Shown piece after piece: positions 20,701 to 29,674 of a stretch of 64,000 nucleotides of DNA (the stretch's first letter is position 1; each line of letters starts with the position of its first letter). The DNA comes from Bacteroidales bacterium. Lineage in GTDB: Bacteria; Bacteroidota; Bacteroidia; Bacteroidales; VadinHA17. The stretch covers positions 21,660 to 85,659 of the forward strand of contig JALONR010000005.1 in NCBI GenBank assembly GCA_025454815.1, read 5' to 3'. The notes under the pieces are model-generated. The model saw nothing but the letters and a program-made list of their open reading frames with translations, did not search any database and had not been told where the DNA came from. The translations under genes and the position numbers were made by a program.

Positions 20701-21181
20701 GGTGACGCTTAACAGCCTTTTCAGGGCTGACATAGGGGTACACACGTCAGGAAGCCTGGCATATCCCCTGCTGGTGACGGAGAAGGGTGAACATACCATA
20801 TCGCTGCGTGCGTGGGATAACCTGAACAATCCATCCGTGGCCACACTGAGATTTGTGGTTGAAACATCAGGCACCTTCAGGCTATCTGAACTGCTTGCTT
20901 TCCCCAACCCGGTGACCGATGGCACAAAATTTACCGCAGGCCATAACAGGCCCGGCACTGAGATAGAGGTAACCATTACAATATTCAGCTCTGACGGACG
21001 CCCGGTGAGGGTGCTCAGGGAAAAGAGCTACAGTGCAGGATATGCCCTGCCTGACATCCCGTGGGACGGATGTGACAGTAACGGCGGAAGAGTGGCAAGA
21101 GGACTCTATCTGTGGCGTGCAGAAGCAGTTACCACGGAAGGGGAGAAAACATCAGCCACAGGACGTTTCATCATTTTGTAA
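17774..21181 (+). CDS. porU: Type IX secretion system sortase PorU (gingipain-like C25 peptidase)
   Basis: C25-type regions (RYLLLFGDGSYENK; NYVGHGNESGLAHE; LPLFITATCEFSRFD; NFLLLGDPALRLA), C-terminal FPNPV...GRFIIL domain, next to porV. Confidence 0.92.
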   Translation: MMGMKSLASGLMVLLTSVTAVSQDYAGTSVLGSGRWTKFAVTEEGVYRIDYSRIREMGFPDPSSVVLYGNNTGQLSFQNDGSAPDDLRTIAVMTEKGSDGVFNEGDYLLFYAEGTHRWIPDTDSGEFRFLRHHYSDTAWYFMTSRAGGAPTIEQETPPAASPTLFSSATDLFIRHEREDVNLIRSGREWYQQVVPGIQNLVGLGLTDILTTERIKLTVRVLARSDTQTSFSLRQGSDAVRTITLAPVTTTDLNGLFAESATITDSVFPSSGSPSFSLTFSSGGNMAATGYIDYADFRARASLVWRGSQLTIRDSRSVGHAAITRFTVEGSPSLMVWDVSDPFAPLALQASASGNNTVFTAATDSLRKFVVFSTASLKKPARSTAVPNQDLHGIAPAEMIIVTHPLFRNYAEQLAGLHLDDDGMESVLVTPEQIYNEFSGGIPDAVAIRNFLRMIRHWGNETGSPVRYLLLFGDGSYENKTQPPGNSSFIPTWQSVNSTVGVLSFTSDDFYGLLDDGEGEADGFLDLGIGRLPAYDTTSAGIMVRKIASYISGRNQGSWRNTICLVADDEDSNLHMFDAEGLAESASASVPALTVEKIYLDAFRQVTTVTGDSYPDASRAVDDRMAAGCLIMNYVGHGNESGLAHERVIRTDNINSWKNSMMLPLFITATCEFSRFDDVDINRSQGTIAPKTSAGEMVLLNPDGGGIALMSTTRVVYSAPNYTLNRGIYDFAFRSAPDGRSMRLGDIIRQAKVSSGTGMNKRNFLLLGDPALRLAWPVDGKVVTDSINGIHISLPTDTLKALSLVTISGHLEDSSGNLKSGFNGTVEATVSDKPGVISTLANDGGSSMSFPVNGNVLFRGTTSVAGGRFSFSFIVPLDINYSYGPGSVRYYAYDGNTDLNGSFGGITVGGFSEAAMDDTGGPVIRLFMNDTLFNEGGVTDTSPILLALISDRSGINATGTGIGHDIIAWLDDDIRGAVTLNSLFRADIGVHTSGSLAYPLLVTEKGEHTISLRAWDNLNNPSVATLRFVVETSGTFRLSELLAFPNPVTDGTKFTAGHNRPGTEIEVTITIFSSDGRPVRVLREKSYSAGYALPDIPWDGCDSNGGRVARGLYLWRAEAVTTEGEKTSATGRFIIL

Positions 21182-21245
21182 TCCAACACAATAAGTCGCC
21201 CTTATTTTTGTTTTATATTTGCACAAATTCTGAATCAGAACAAAC

Positions 21246-22409
21246 ATGAAAAACAAGGCGCTGACTGTTAGCATTATACTTCTTTTTTTAGTTTTTGTTT
21301 CACCGGTACGGGCACAGGTTGAAGATCCCTATAACGTCATCCAGACCGTGGTGCCGTTCCTCACAATCGCGCCTGACTCCCGGTCAGGAGCCCTGGGTGA
21401 TGCGGGCGTTGCCACCTCACCCGATCTCTACAGCATGCACTGGAACCCCGCAAAATATGCCTTCATCGACGGAAATGGCGGCTTCGGGATGTCTTATTCC
21501 CCCTGGCTCCGGGCATTGGTTCCCGATATTAATCTTGCATATCTTACCGGTTACTACAGGCTTGACAGCAGGCAGGTGCTTGCAGCAAGCCTGATGTACT
21601 CATCACTTGGAGAGATACAGTTCACGGATGACTATGGCAACTATCAGCGCGATTATAACCCCAATGAATTCTCTGTGGATGTGGCATACTCACGACTCTT
21701 CTCGGAGAACTGGTCAGGGGGCGTGGCAATGAGGTTTATCTATTCAAACATCACCGGCGGAATGACAGTGGGAACAACGGAAACAAAGGCAGGGATAGCC
21801 TTTGCCGCTGACGCATCGGCTTATTACACAACCGAACTGAAACTAGGAAACCGGGACGGGAACATCTCCGCAGGGGTAAACTTTTCGAACATAGGCTCAA
21901 AGATGAGCTACACAACCGATGTCGATCCCGACTTCATTCCCATGAATATGAGGCTCGGAACCACGTTCATGGTGAACCTTGACAGGTACAATGCACTCGG
22001 TATCTCTCTTGATGTAAACAAGCTTCTGGTACCAACGCCTCCTGTTTATGATGAAGACAGGAACATCATCGACGGAAAGGATCCCAACGTATCTGTGCCG
22101 GTGGCAATATTCCAGTCGTTCTATGATGCCCCCGGCGGCTTCAGTGAGGAGATGAAGGAATTCACCCAGTCCATTGGCTTGGAATACTGGTACAACCAGC
22201 AGTTTGCCCTCAGGGCAGGATACTTCAATGAGGCCGAGAGCAAGGGTAATAAAAAGTATTTCACCGTGGGAGCAGGATTCAGACTGAGTGTCTTCTCCCT
22301 TGACTTCTCATACCTCGTTCCGGTGACACAGAATAACCCGCTGGCACGGACACTCAGATTCTCGCTCGGATTCGAGTTCGATTCACTGCGCAACCTGAGC
22401 CAGAAGTAA
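21246..22409 (+). CDS. porV: Type IX secretion system outer membrane channel protein PorV
   Basis: PFLTIAPDSRSGALGDAGVATSPDLYSMHWNPAKYAF is a diagnostic PorV N-terminus; FadL-like barrel. Confidence 0.93.
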   Translation: MKNKALTVSIILLFLVFVSPVRAQVEDPYNVIQTVVPFLTIAPDSRSGALGDAGVATSPDLYSMHWNPAKYAFIDGNGGFGMSYSPWLRALVPDINLAYLTGYYRLDSRQVLAASLMYSSLGEIQFTDDYGNYQRDYNPNEFSVDVAYSRLFSENWSGGVAMRFIYSNITGGMTVGTTETKAGIAFAADASAYYTTELKLGNRDGNISAGVNFSNIGSKMSYTTDVDPDFIPMNMRLGTTFMVNLDRYNALGISLDVNKLLVPTPPVYDEDRNIIDGKDPNVSVPVAIFQSFYDAPGGFSEEMKEFTQSIGLEYWYNQQFALRAGYFNEAESKGNKKYFTVGAGFRLSVFSLDFSYLVPVTQNNPLARTLRFSLGFEFDSLRNLSQK

Positions 22410-22417
22410 TTTCCATA

Positions 22418-22918
22418 ATGACACTGCACCAGAGAATAGGACAGGGCATCGACTTTCACCGCCTGGAGGAGGGTCGTGAGCTGTGGCTCGGTGGCGTACG
22501 GATCAATTCGTCCAGGGGATGCGTGGCACACTCTGACGGCGATGTGCTTATACATGCCATCTGCGACGCACTGCTTGGTGCGGCAGGACTTAATGACATA
22601 GGTTATCATTTCCCCGACACCTCTCCGGAATTTAAAGGGATTGACAGCAAAATACTGCTGAAACGGGTGGTGGAGCTGATCACACGAGCAGGTTACAGGA
22701 TAGTGAATATTGACAGCACAGTCTGCCTGGAGTTGCCAAAGCTTGCACCATACATCACTGCCATGCGCACCACTCTGGCTTCCATAACCAACATCTCACC
22801 GGATGCGGTCTCAGTCAAGGCAACAACCACCGAAAAGATGGGGTTCACCGGCCGCGGTGAGGGAATCGTTGCCATGGCTGTCTGCCTGCTCTCTGACCTG
22901 ATCCCGGATAATATCTGA
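22418..22918 (+). CDS. ispF: 2-C-methyl-D-erythritol 2,4-cyclodiphosphate synthase
   Basis: RIGQGIDFHRL, HSDGDVLIHAICDALLGAAGLNDIGYHFPDT. Confidence 0.95.
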   Translation: MTLHQRIGQGIDFHRLEEGRELWLGGVRINSSRGCVAHSDGDVLIHAICDALLGAAGLNDIGYHFPDTSPEFKGIDSKILLKRVVELITRAGYRIVNIDSTVCLELPKLAPYITAMRTTLASITNISPDAVSVKATTTEKMGFTGRGEGIVAMAVCLLSDLIPDNI

Positions 22919-22964
22919 TTTGCGATGTGCGACTTGCGATTGAATAAACCGGCAATCGCAAATC
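22917..22964. repeat. Short nested inverted repeat between convergent genes
   Basis: GATTTGCGAT ... ATCGCAAATC, with inner TTGCGATTG ... CAATCGCAA. Confidence 0.55.
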
Positions 22965-24980
22965 TCAATTCTTTTGCCTGAAAATCTCCTCTATGAGATT
23001 GTCGTCTGTCTGCTCGGGCATGGTGACAACAAGCCCGGGTGTCCGTTCCATCTCTCTTGTAATTGCTGCGATGGCCCCGCTGTTTCTTGCCCAGCTGCGG
23101 CGCGCGATGCCGTTGTTGACATCCCACAGGAGCATTGACCTGATTCGCCGCGCCGTGTCGGCACTGCCGTCAAGTACCATGCCGAACCCTCCGTTGATAA
23201 CTTCACCCCAGCCAACACCACCACCGTTGTGAAGCGAGACCCAGGTTGCACCGCGGAAGGCGTCGCCGATAACATTCTGAACCGCCATATCAGCAGTGAA
23301 ACGGGACCCGTCATAGATATTTGATGTCTCACGGAACGGCGAATCTGTGCCTGATACATCATGATGATCACGTCCGATTACTATCGGGCCTGATATATGT
23401 CCAGCGGCGATGGCTTCGTTGAAGGCACCGGCGATCTTCATCCTGCCTGCTGCATCGGCATAAAGAATGCGTGCCTGTGATCCGACCACCAGCCTGTTTC
23501 GCCCTGCTTCATGAATCCAGTGAATATTGTCTGACATCTGCTGGCGGATATCTTCGGGTGACTCCTTCATAAGGCGCTCAAGGGTGGCAGCTGCAATGGC
23601 GTCACTCTTCTCAAGGTCAGCCGGGTTGCCCGAGCAGCACACCCAGCGGAAAGGACCGAAACCGTAATCAAAGCAGATTGGCCCCATAATATCTTCAACG
23701 TAAGATGGATACCTAAATCCTCCCCTGCCGTTGCCGATGTCAGCACCGGCACGTGAAGACTCGAGCAGAAATGCATTGCCATAATCGAAGAAGTAGGTTC
23801 CGTGGGCGGTATGGCGGTTGATCGCCTGAACCTGCCTACGCAGTGATGCCTGTACGAGCCCGCGGAATTTCTCGGGATCCTCAGCCATAAGAGTGTTTGC
23901 CTCATCAAAGGTGATCCCTGAAGGATAATATCCCCCTGACCAGGGATTATGCAGCGAGGTCTGGTCTGATCCCAGGTCAGCCCACAGACCCTCATCGGCA
24001 AACCTCTCCCAGAGGTCCACGATGTTGCCGTGGTATGCCAGTGAAACAATCTCACCGTCAGCACAAGCCCTGCGTACACGTGACACCAGTGAAGCAAGGT
24101 CTCCGTGCACCTCATCAACCCATCCCTGCGAGTGCCGGGTGTTTATCGCCTTCGGGTTAACCTCAGCTGTCACAGAAACCACCCCGGCGATATTCGCTGC
24201 CTTGGGCTGAGCCCCTGACATGCCTCCCAGTCCTGATGAGATGAATAGCCTGCTTTTGCGCTCCGCCGGAGCCACCGGGGCTGCCCTCCGTGTGGCATTC
24301 AGAAGGGTGATGGTGGTACCGTGAACGATCCCCTGCGGACCTATATACATATATGAACCTGCAGTCATCTGGCCATACTGGGACACGCCCATGGCGTTGA
24401 ACCGCTCCCAGTCATCCTGCGAGGAGTAGTTCGGGATGACCATCCCGTTTGTCACCACCACTCTCGGCGCCTCCCTGTGTGACGGGAAGAGACCCAGCGG
24501 GTGTCCCGAGTAAACAACCAGTGTCTGCTCGTCAGTCATCTCCGAGAGATATTTCATCGTAAGCCTGTACTGTGCCCAGTTCTGAAATACTGCCCCGTTG
24601 CCACCGTAGGTAATCAGCTCATGGGGATGCTGGGCCACCGAGGGGTCAAGGTTGTTGGTGATCATCAGCATGATGGCGGCAGCCTGGACAGACCTGTGAG
24701 GGTATTCCTCAATGGGACGGGCCTTCATCTCATAGTCAGGCCTGTAACGGTACATGTATATGCGTCCCCTTTCACGAAGTTCGGCGGCAAACTCCGTTGC
24801 CAGCACACCATGCAATGATGCCGGGAAATACCTCAGTGCATTGCGGAGGGCAAGCTTTTTCTCCTCAGTGGATAGCAGGTCACGGCGGCGGGGTGCGTGA
24901 TTAACCGAAGAATCCCATCTCTTCGGCTCCGGCAGGTAAGCGGGAATGCCTTCCCTGACCTGTGATTTGAAATCATTCAT
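22965..24980 (-). CDS. hutU: Urocanate hydratase
   Basis: ITYGGNGAVFQNWAQYRLTMKYLSEMTDEQTLVVYSGHPLGLFP; SLHNGGGVGWGEVINGGFGMVLDG. Confidence 0.92.
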   Translation of the reverse strand: MNDFKSQVREGIPAYLPEPKRWDSSVNHAPRRRDLLSTEEKKLALRNALRYFPASLHGVLATEFAAELRERGRIYMYRYRPDYEMKARPIEEYPHRSVQAAAIMLMITNNLDPSVAQHPHELITYGGNGAVFQNWAQYRLTMKYLSEMTDEQTLVVYSGHPLGLFPSHREAPRVVVTNGMVIPNYSSQDDWERFNAMGVSQYGQMTAGSYMYIGPQGIVHGTTITLLNATRRAAPVAPAERKSRLFISSGLGGMSGAQPKAANIAGVVSVTAEVNPKAINTRHSQGWVDEVHGDLASLVSRVRRACADGEIVSLAYHGNIVDLWERFADEGLWADLGSDQTSLHNPWSGGYYPSGITFDEANTLMAEDPEKFRGLVQASLRRQVQAINRHTAHGTYFFDYGNAFLLESSRAGADIGNGRGGFRYPSYVEDIMGPICFDYGFGPFRWVCCSGNPADLEKSDAIAAATLERLMKESPEDIRQQMSDNIHWIHEAGRNRLVVGSQARILYADAAGRMKIAGAFNEAIAAGHISGPIVIGRDHHDVSGTDSPFRETSNIYDGSRFTADMAVQNVIGDAFRGATWVSLHNGGGVGWGEVINGGFGMVLDGSADTARRIRSMLLWDVNNGIARRSWARNSGAIAAITREMERTPGLVVTMPEQTDDNLIEEIFRQKN

Positions 24981-25104
24981 GATATTCGATAAAATTCAGC
25001 TTTGTAAAGATAAGAAAACGCGGAGAGACGCCGACTGAGGCGCCTCTCTATATATCAATTACCTGGTTATCCTTTTGCTGCTGAACCGATCTGCATGCCG
25101 GCTT

Positions 25105-25869
25105 TTACTTCGCCTCGCTGACGATCTCATCGTCAACGAGTATGCGTCCGCAGTATTCACAAACGATGATCTTCTTTCTCGACCTGATGTCAAGCTGACG
25201 CTGCGGGGGGATCTGGTTAAAGCAACCACCGCATGCATCCCTCTGTACCGACACTACTGCCAGGCCGTTCCGTGCATTGGAACGGATACGCTTGTATGCT
25301 GTGAGAAGTCTCTCCTCGATCCTTGTCTGAAGCTCGGTTGATTTGTCAGCGAGTTGCTCTTCCTCCTTCTGGGTATCACGCGTGATATCCTCCAGTTCCG
25401 ACTTCTTGCCTTCCAGGTCATGCTTCCGTTCATCGAGTGAGTTCTGTGCTTCAGCCATCACCTCCTTTTTCTCAGCCACCTGTGCGGTAAACTCACGAAT
25501 CTTTTTGTTGCATAGTTCAATTTCAAGAGTCTGGAATTCGATCTCCTTTGAGAGTGAATCATACTCACGGTTGTTTCGCACGTTGTTCTGCTGCTCCTCG
25601 TATTTTTTTATGAGGGCCTGAGATGCGGTTATCTCATTGCTCTTGCCAACCATGGCTTTATCGAGCTCGGCAATCTCATTCTTCAGGTTTCCTATCCTCG
25701 TTTCGAGGCCTGCCACCTCATCCTCAAGGTCCTGCACTTCAAGAGGGAGCTCACCGCGGAGGGTGCGGATCTTATCTATCTCTGAATCAACGAGCTGCAG
25801 TGAATATAATGCCCTCAGTTTCTCTTCTATTGTAAGTTCAGTTTCAGCTGATTTGGTCTGTTTTGTCAT
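25105..25869 (-). CDS. C4-type zinc ribbon coiled-coil protein
   Basis: Long coiled coil, CGGCFNQIPPQRQLDIRSRKKIIVCEYCGRILVDDE zinc ribbon. Confidence 0.85.
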   Translation of the reverse strand: MTKQTKSAETELTIEEKLRALYSLQLVDSEIDKIRTLRGELPLEVQDLEDEVAGLETRIGNLKNEIAELDKAMVGKSNEITASQALIKKYEEQQNNVRNNREYDSLSKEIEFQTLEIELCNKKIREFTAQVAEKKEVMAEAQNSLDERKHDLEGKKSELEDITRDTQKEEEQLADKSTELQTRIEERLLTAYKRIRSNARNGLAVVSVQRDACGGCFNQIPPQRQLDIRSRKKIIVCEYCGRILVDDEIVSEAK

Positions 25870-26971
25870 ACCCGTAGTAATTAATGGGATTTGTTTTTAT
25901 CCCGGAAAACCGGAGTGCAAAGTTAGGAAATTTTTTCTGAATCAGGTTGTAGAGAATTTCCAAAGCAAATTTTTCGCTTTCATAATGGCCTATATCAGCC
26001 ACGAGCATATCTGCAGGGGCTTCGGTGAAGGCGTGGTATTTGATGTCACCCGTGATGAAGGCGTCGGCGCCGGCGCGTACGGCGCTGCTGATGAGGTATG
26101 AGCCCGCACCTCCGCACACGGCCACCTTTGTGACGGTGCGGGCGGGGTCACCGCTGTAGCGGATGACGGGCAGACCGGTCAGCTCCCTGAGCCGTTGCAG
26201 CAGCGCCGCACCAGCCAGCGGAGCCGGCAGGGTGCCGATGGCACCCGCGCCGGCGCCTGTGTACTCATTCTCAAGTGAAATAAGATCCCACGCAACCTCC
26301 TCATATGGGTGAGCGGAAAGCATCGCTTTCACACAGGGACCCTTCAGATGGGACGGGAGAACAACCTCAATCCGCACCTCCGGCTCGGAATGATATTCCC
26401 CTACCCCTCCGGCAAACGGATCTGCACCCTCACCTGCACGATATGTCCCCTCTCCCTTCAGGTTGAAACTGCACCTGTCATAATTGCCTATATGACCTGC
26501 ACCTGCTCCAAAAAGGGCATCCCGAACCGCACCGGCATGTGATTCCGGCACAAAGGTCACTAGCTTTAAAAGCCTCCCCTTCAGCGGCTCCAGCACACCG
26601 ATCCCTTCCAGACCAATCTTCCGGGCCAGTATATGACTGACACCATTGCCGGCGTTGTCCAGGCTTGTATGCGCAGAATAAACTGCTATTCCCCGCTTCA
26701 GTGCCTCAGCAACGCATATCTCGCTGTTGCTGCCATATGCTACCCGCTTTAACGGCCTGAAAATAAGAGGATGATGAGACAGCACCAGGTTACAGCCATG
26801 CAGGGCCGCCTCCCCGATGACCTCAGGCGTCACGTCAACACTCAGCAGTATCGATCCTATGGATGCACCATTATCACCAACCTGCAAACCGCTGTTGTCA
26901 TAATCTTCCTGAAATGACGGGGGAATCAGTCCTTCAAGCCACCTGACGAATTCTGCAAGGGTAACAGCCAT
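25844..26971 (-). CDS. Nif3-like dinuclear metal centre protein with internal PII/CutA-like insert
   Basis: NSGLQVGD, LVLSHHPLIF, AVYSAHTSLDNA, VAVCGGAGSYL, ITGDIKYH. Confidence 0.9.
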   Translation of the reverse strand: MAVTLAEFVRWLEGLIPPSFQEDYDNSGLQVGDNGASIGSILLSVDVTPEVIGEAALHGCNLVLSHHPLIFRPLKRVAYGSNSEICVAEALKRGIAVYSAHTSLDNAGNGVSHILARKIGLEGIGVLEPLKGRLLKLVTFVPESHAGAVRDALFGAGAGHIGNYDRCSFNLKGEGTYRAGEGADPFAGGVGEYHSEPEVRIEVVLPSHLKGPCVKAMLSAHPYEEVAWDLISLENEYTGAGAGAIGTLPAPLAGAALLQRLRELTGLPVIRYSGDPARTVTKVAVCGGAGSYLISSAVRAGADAFITGDIKYHAFTEAPADMLVADIGHYESEKFALEILYNLIQKKFPNFALRFSGIKTNPINYYGYDKTDQIS

Positions 26972-26975
26972 AAAA

Positions 26976-27314
26976 TCAATTGATTTCGTCCCGGATCTCC
27001 AGGAGCATCTCCCTGATATTCCTGAGTGTGTCCGCTATCTCCAGCCTGTAATCGGCATCGCTCCGATTCTCTTTAAGGTATTTCTTTGCCCCCTCTATGG
27101 TCATACCCCTGTGTCGGAGCAGGTGGTGAATGAGCTTCAGGTTCTTAATATCATCCTGCATGAAAAGCCTGTTGCCCTTATTGTTCTTTTTGGGCCTGAG
27201 GATATCAAACTCCTTTTCCCAGAAACGGATCGTTGAGACAGGTTCTGAAAACATCTCGGAGACCTCCCCTATCTGATAGAAGAGTTTTTCCACTTTCTTT
27301 TCCCTGTAAGGCAT
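26976..27314 (-). CDS. MerR family transcriptional regulator
   Basis: YQIGEVSEMFSEPVSTIRFWEKEFDILRPKKNNKGNRLF winged HTH. Confidence 0.88.
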   Translation of the reverse strand: MPYREKKVEKLFYQIGEVSEMFSEPVSTIRFWEKEFDILRPKKNNKGNRLFMQDDIKNLKLIHHLLRHRGMTIEGAKKYLKENRSDADYRLEIADTLRNIREMLLEIRDEIN

Positions 27315-27329
27315 TTAAGGCTGGTTCAA

Positions 27330-28316
27330 TCAATCGAAGGTTTGACCGCTCTTGCTTGATATCTCAAGCATCCTTTCATACTCCTCAGGAGTAAGGTCAT
27401 TGAAGTAATACATAGCAGGATCAACAGGCCTCCCGTTAACATGTACCTCATAATGAAGGTGAGGAGCAGTGGAGAGCCCTGTGCTTCCCACAAAACCTAT
27501 TACATCACCCCTCTTTACCTTCTGCCCCACTCTCACATTGAAACGGTCAAGATGGGCATAAACGGTCTGGTAGCCAAAACCGTGGTCAATAACAATATGG
27601 TTACCAAGTTCACGGCGGGCCGACTTAACCTCCCTGATCACTCCGTTCCCTGTTGAATAGACGTCGGTCCCCGTGGGAGCCGTGAAGTCCATTCCCGAAT
27701 GGAACTTTGATATCTTGTAAATCGGGTGAATACGGTATCCGAAACCTGAGGCGGTGCGCTTCAGGTCAGAGTTCGAGACAGGTTGTATCGCAGGGATACT
27801 GCTCAGCATCTCCTCCTTCTCCCTTGCATAAGCTATAAGCTCATCAAATGACTCCGACTGAACATAGATTTTTTTCCTGATCCTGTCAAGGCGCCTGGCA
27901 GTCTCAATAACCAGCTCGGAGTTTGAAAAACCTTCAAGCTCCTCATACCTGTTAACACCGCCAATACCTCCTTCACGGAACGAAGAGGCCACAGGCTCGC
28001 TTTCGAATATGGTCCTGTAAAGGTTGTCATCTGTTTCCTGGAGGTGGAAAAGCACTTTTTCAACATTCTCCATCTCCTTGTTCATCAGCTCAAACTGGAG
28101 GGTCAGCTGGGCAATTTCCCTTTTCAGAGCCTTTTCCTGCGGGGAGTCAAAGATGAATGCAAAGATGAACCCGTAAATGCCGGCAAGAAACAGGGATGCT
28201 ATGAAATACCCGAAAAGCCGAAGGAAGGTTTGTCTGAGGCCCAGCCTTATTCTGTCAAAGCTGAGTGTCTCGTGATTGAACTTGTACTTTGTCTTTGGCA
28301 TCTTCTGAGATGGCAT
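27330..28316 (-). CDS. M23 family metallopeptidase (LytM/peptidoglycan DD-peptidase type)
   Basis: N-terminal TM, coiled coil, HSGMDFTAPTGTDVYSTGNG and HLHYEVHVNG zinc ligands. Confidence 0.9.
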   Translation of the reverse strand: MPSQKMPKTKYKFNHETLSFDRIRLGLRQTFLRLFGYFIASLFLAGIYGFIFAFIFDSPQEKALKREIAQLTLQFELMNKEMENVEKVLFHLQETDDNLYRTIFESEPVASSFREGGIGGVNRYEELEGFSNSELVIETARRLDRIRKKIYVQSESFDELIAYAREKEEMLSSIPAIQPVSNSDLKRTASGFGYRIHPIYKISKFHSGMDFTAPTGTDVYSTGNGVIREVKSARRELGNHIVIDHGFGYQTVYAHLDRFNVRVGQKVKRGDVIGFVGSTGLSTAPHLHYEVHVNGRPVDPAMYYFNDLTPEEYERMLEISSKSGQTFD

Positions 28317-28410
28317 GCGGTCTGTCCTGCAAACATAAGAAATTATAAAACAAATACAAAAACAGTCTTCATGACTGAATTTGTTAAAGATTACTTAAAA
28401 ATCCTTCTTC

Positions 28411-28590
28411 CACGGCCGGAGAGTTGTCAGAACCGGACCAGCGGCACCGGAGCCGGGGGTAAACACGGCCGAGTGTTGTCAGCACCGGATCAGCGGCACC
28501 GGAGCCGGGGGTAAACACGGCCGGAGAGTTGTCAGAACCGGATCAGCGACACCGGAGCCGGCCGCAGGCACGGCCGGACCATTGACCGGC
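28411..28590. repeat. 53-bp GC-rich tandem repeat, about 3.3 copies
   Basis: CACGGCCGGAGAGTTGTCAGAACCGGAccAGCGGCACCGGAGCCGGGGGTAAA units begin at 28411, 28464 (52 bp), 28516, and a partial at 28569. Confidence 0.85.
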
Positions 28591-28600
28591 CAGAACCTGA

Positions 28601-29557
28601 TTATGGCCTGGTAAGATAGTCAAGCATCCTGAAATACTCCTCTTCGGTAAGGTCGTCTTCAAAATACCACAGCGGGTTCACATGCGCGCCAAAAAGATCT
28701 ATCTGGTAATGGAGGTGCGGACCGGTAGAAGTGCCCGTATTGCCTGACAGCCCCAGGAAATCTCCGCGGGAGACTTTCTGCCCCCTTTTTACATTGAATT
28801 CACTGAGATGACCGTAAATGGTCCTGTATCCGTATCCATGTTCAATGACCACCTTTATTCCGAAACCGTCTTTCTGGTTACCTGCATAGGCCACCACACC
28901 GGCACCGGTGGCATAGACCTCAGTACCTACCGGACAGGTGAAATCCTGTCCGAAATGCCAGCGAGGTGATCCGTAAACCGGATGCTTTTCCCGGAACTTA
29001 AGCCCGTCACCCAGCCTCATGGTTACATTAACAGGCCTGATGTATGGCAGATGCTCCCACATCTCCTTCCACTCACCTGCCCTTGCAGTAAGCTCTGTCA
29101 GTGAATTGTACTGAATATTTGTCTGTGTCTTCAGATCGTCAAACTTTGACCTTACCCGCATCATAAGACCTGAATTCAGATAGCCCGTCAGGTCGGCCAT
29201 CCGGTTCGTACCTCCCGCACCACCCTCGGAGATGTCAGACGGTATCTGCGGCAGGTCAAGAACAGAACGGTAGGTGGAGTTGTCAGTTGACCTCAGGTCA
29301 GCAACTGATCCGGTATAATGATCAATTTTCCTTTCAAGAAGCGTATAACTCAGCCTGAGTTCATCAACCTGCTGCCGGAGCAGTTCCTCCTTCGGTGATC
29401 CGAAGATCCTGTGAAAAACAAAACTGTAGAAAAGTGTTATAACTATTGAAACAGTAAGCCCGACAGCAAACCTCACAAGCTTTTCTCTCCCGTTGTGCCT
29501 GTGCTGCCTGAACTGAAGATTGGCATGGTCAAAAACGTATTTCTTCCTTTTAAACAT
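28601..29557 (-). CDS. M23 family metallopeptidase (paralog of 27330..28316)
   Basis: Same architecture; HFGQDFTCPVGTEVYATGAG and HLHYQIDLFG. Confidence 0.9.
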   Translation of the reverse strand: MFKRKKYVFDHANLQFRQHRHNGREKLVRFAVGLTVSIVITLFYSFVFHRIFGSPKEELLRQQVDELRLSYTLLERKIDHYTGSVADLRSTDNSTYRSVLDLPQIPSDISEGGAGGTNRMADLTGYLNSGLMMRVRSKFDDLKTQTNIQYNSLTELTARAGEWKEMWEHLPYIRPVNVTMRLGDGLKFREKHPVYGSPRWHFGQDFTCPVGTEVYATGAGVVAYAGNQKDGFGIKVVIEHGYGYRTIYGHLSEFNVKRGQKVSRGDFLGLSGNTGTSTGPHLHYQIDLFGAHVNPLWYFEDDLTEEEYFRMLDYLTRP

Positions 29558-29674
29558 CAGCAGTCATGTGGATCACCCCACCATTTTAAGACGACAATTC
29601 TTCAAACGTGAAATATTTGATTTAATTTTACGCACCCTAAAGGAAATAGTTTCAAAACAGGGTGCGGAGTTAAG

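Noticed and set aside
22965-24980. Complete histidine utilisation operon
   Set aside because: Only urocanate hydratase is present; no hutH, hutI or fold-related partner lies nearby in the window.
28044-28514. Plus-strand 156-aa ORF overlapping the M23 gene and 53-bp repeats
   Set aside because: Antisense to a well-supported M23 coding sequence; its C-terminus is only the repeat read through.
28411-28590. Possible CRISPR array
   Set aside because: Units are contiguous 53-bp tandem copies without variable spacers, and no cas genes are nearby.
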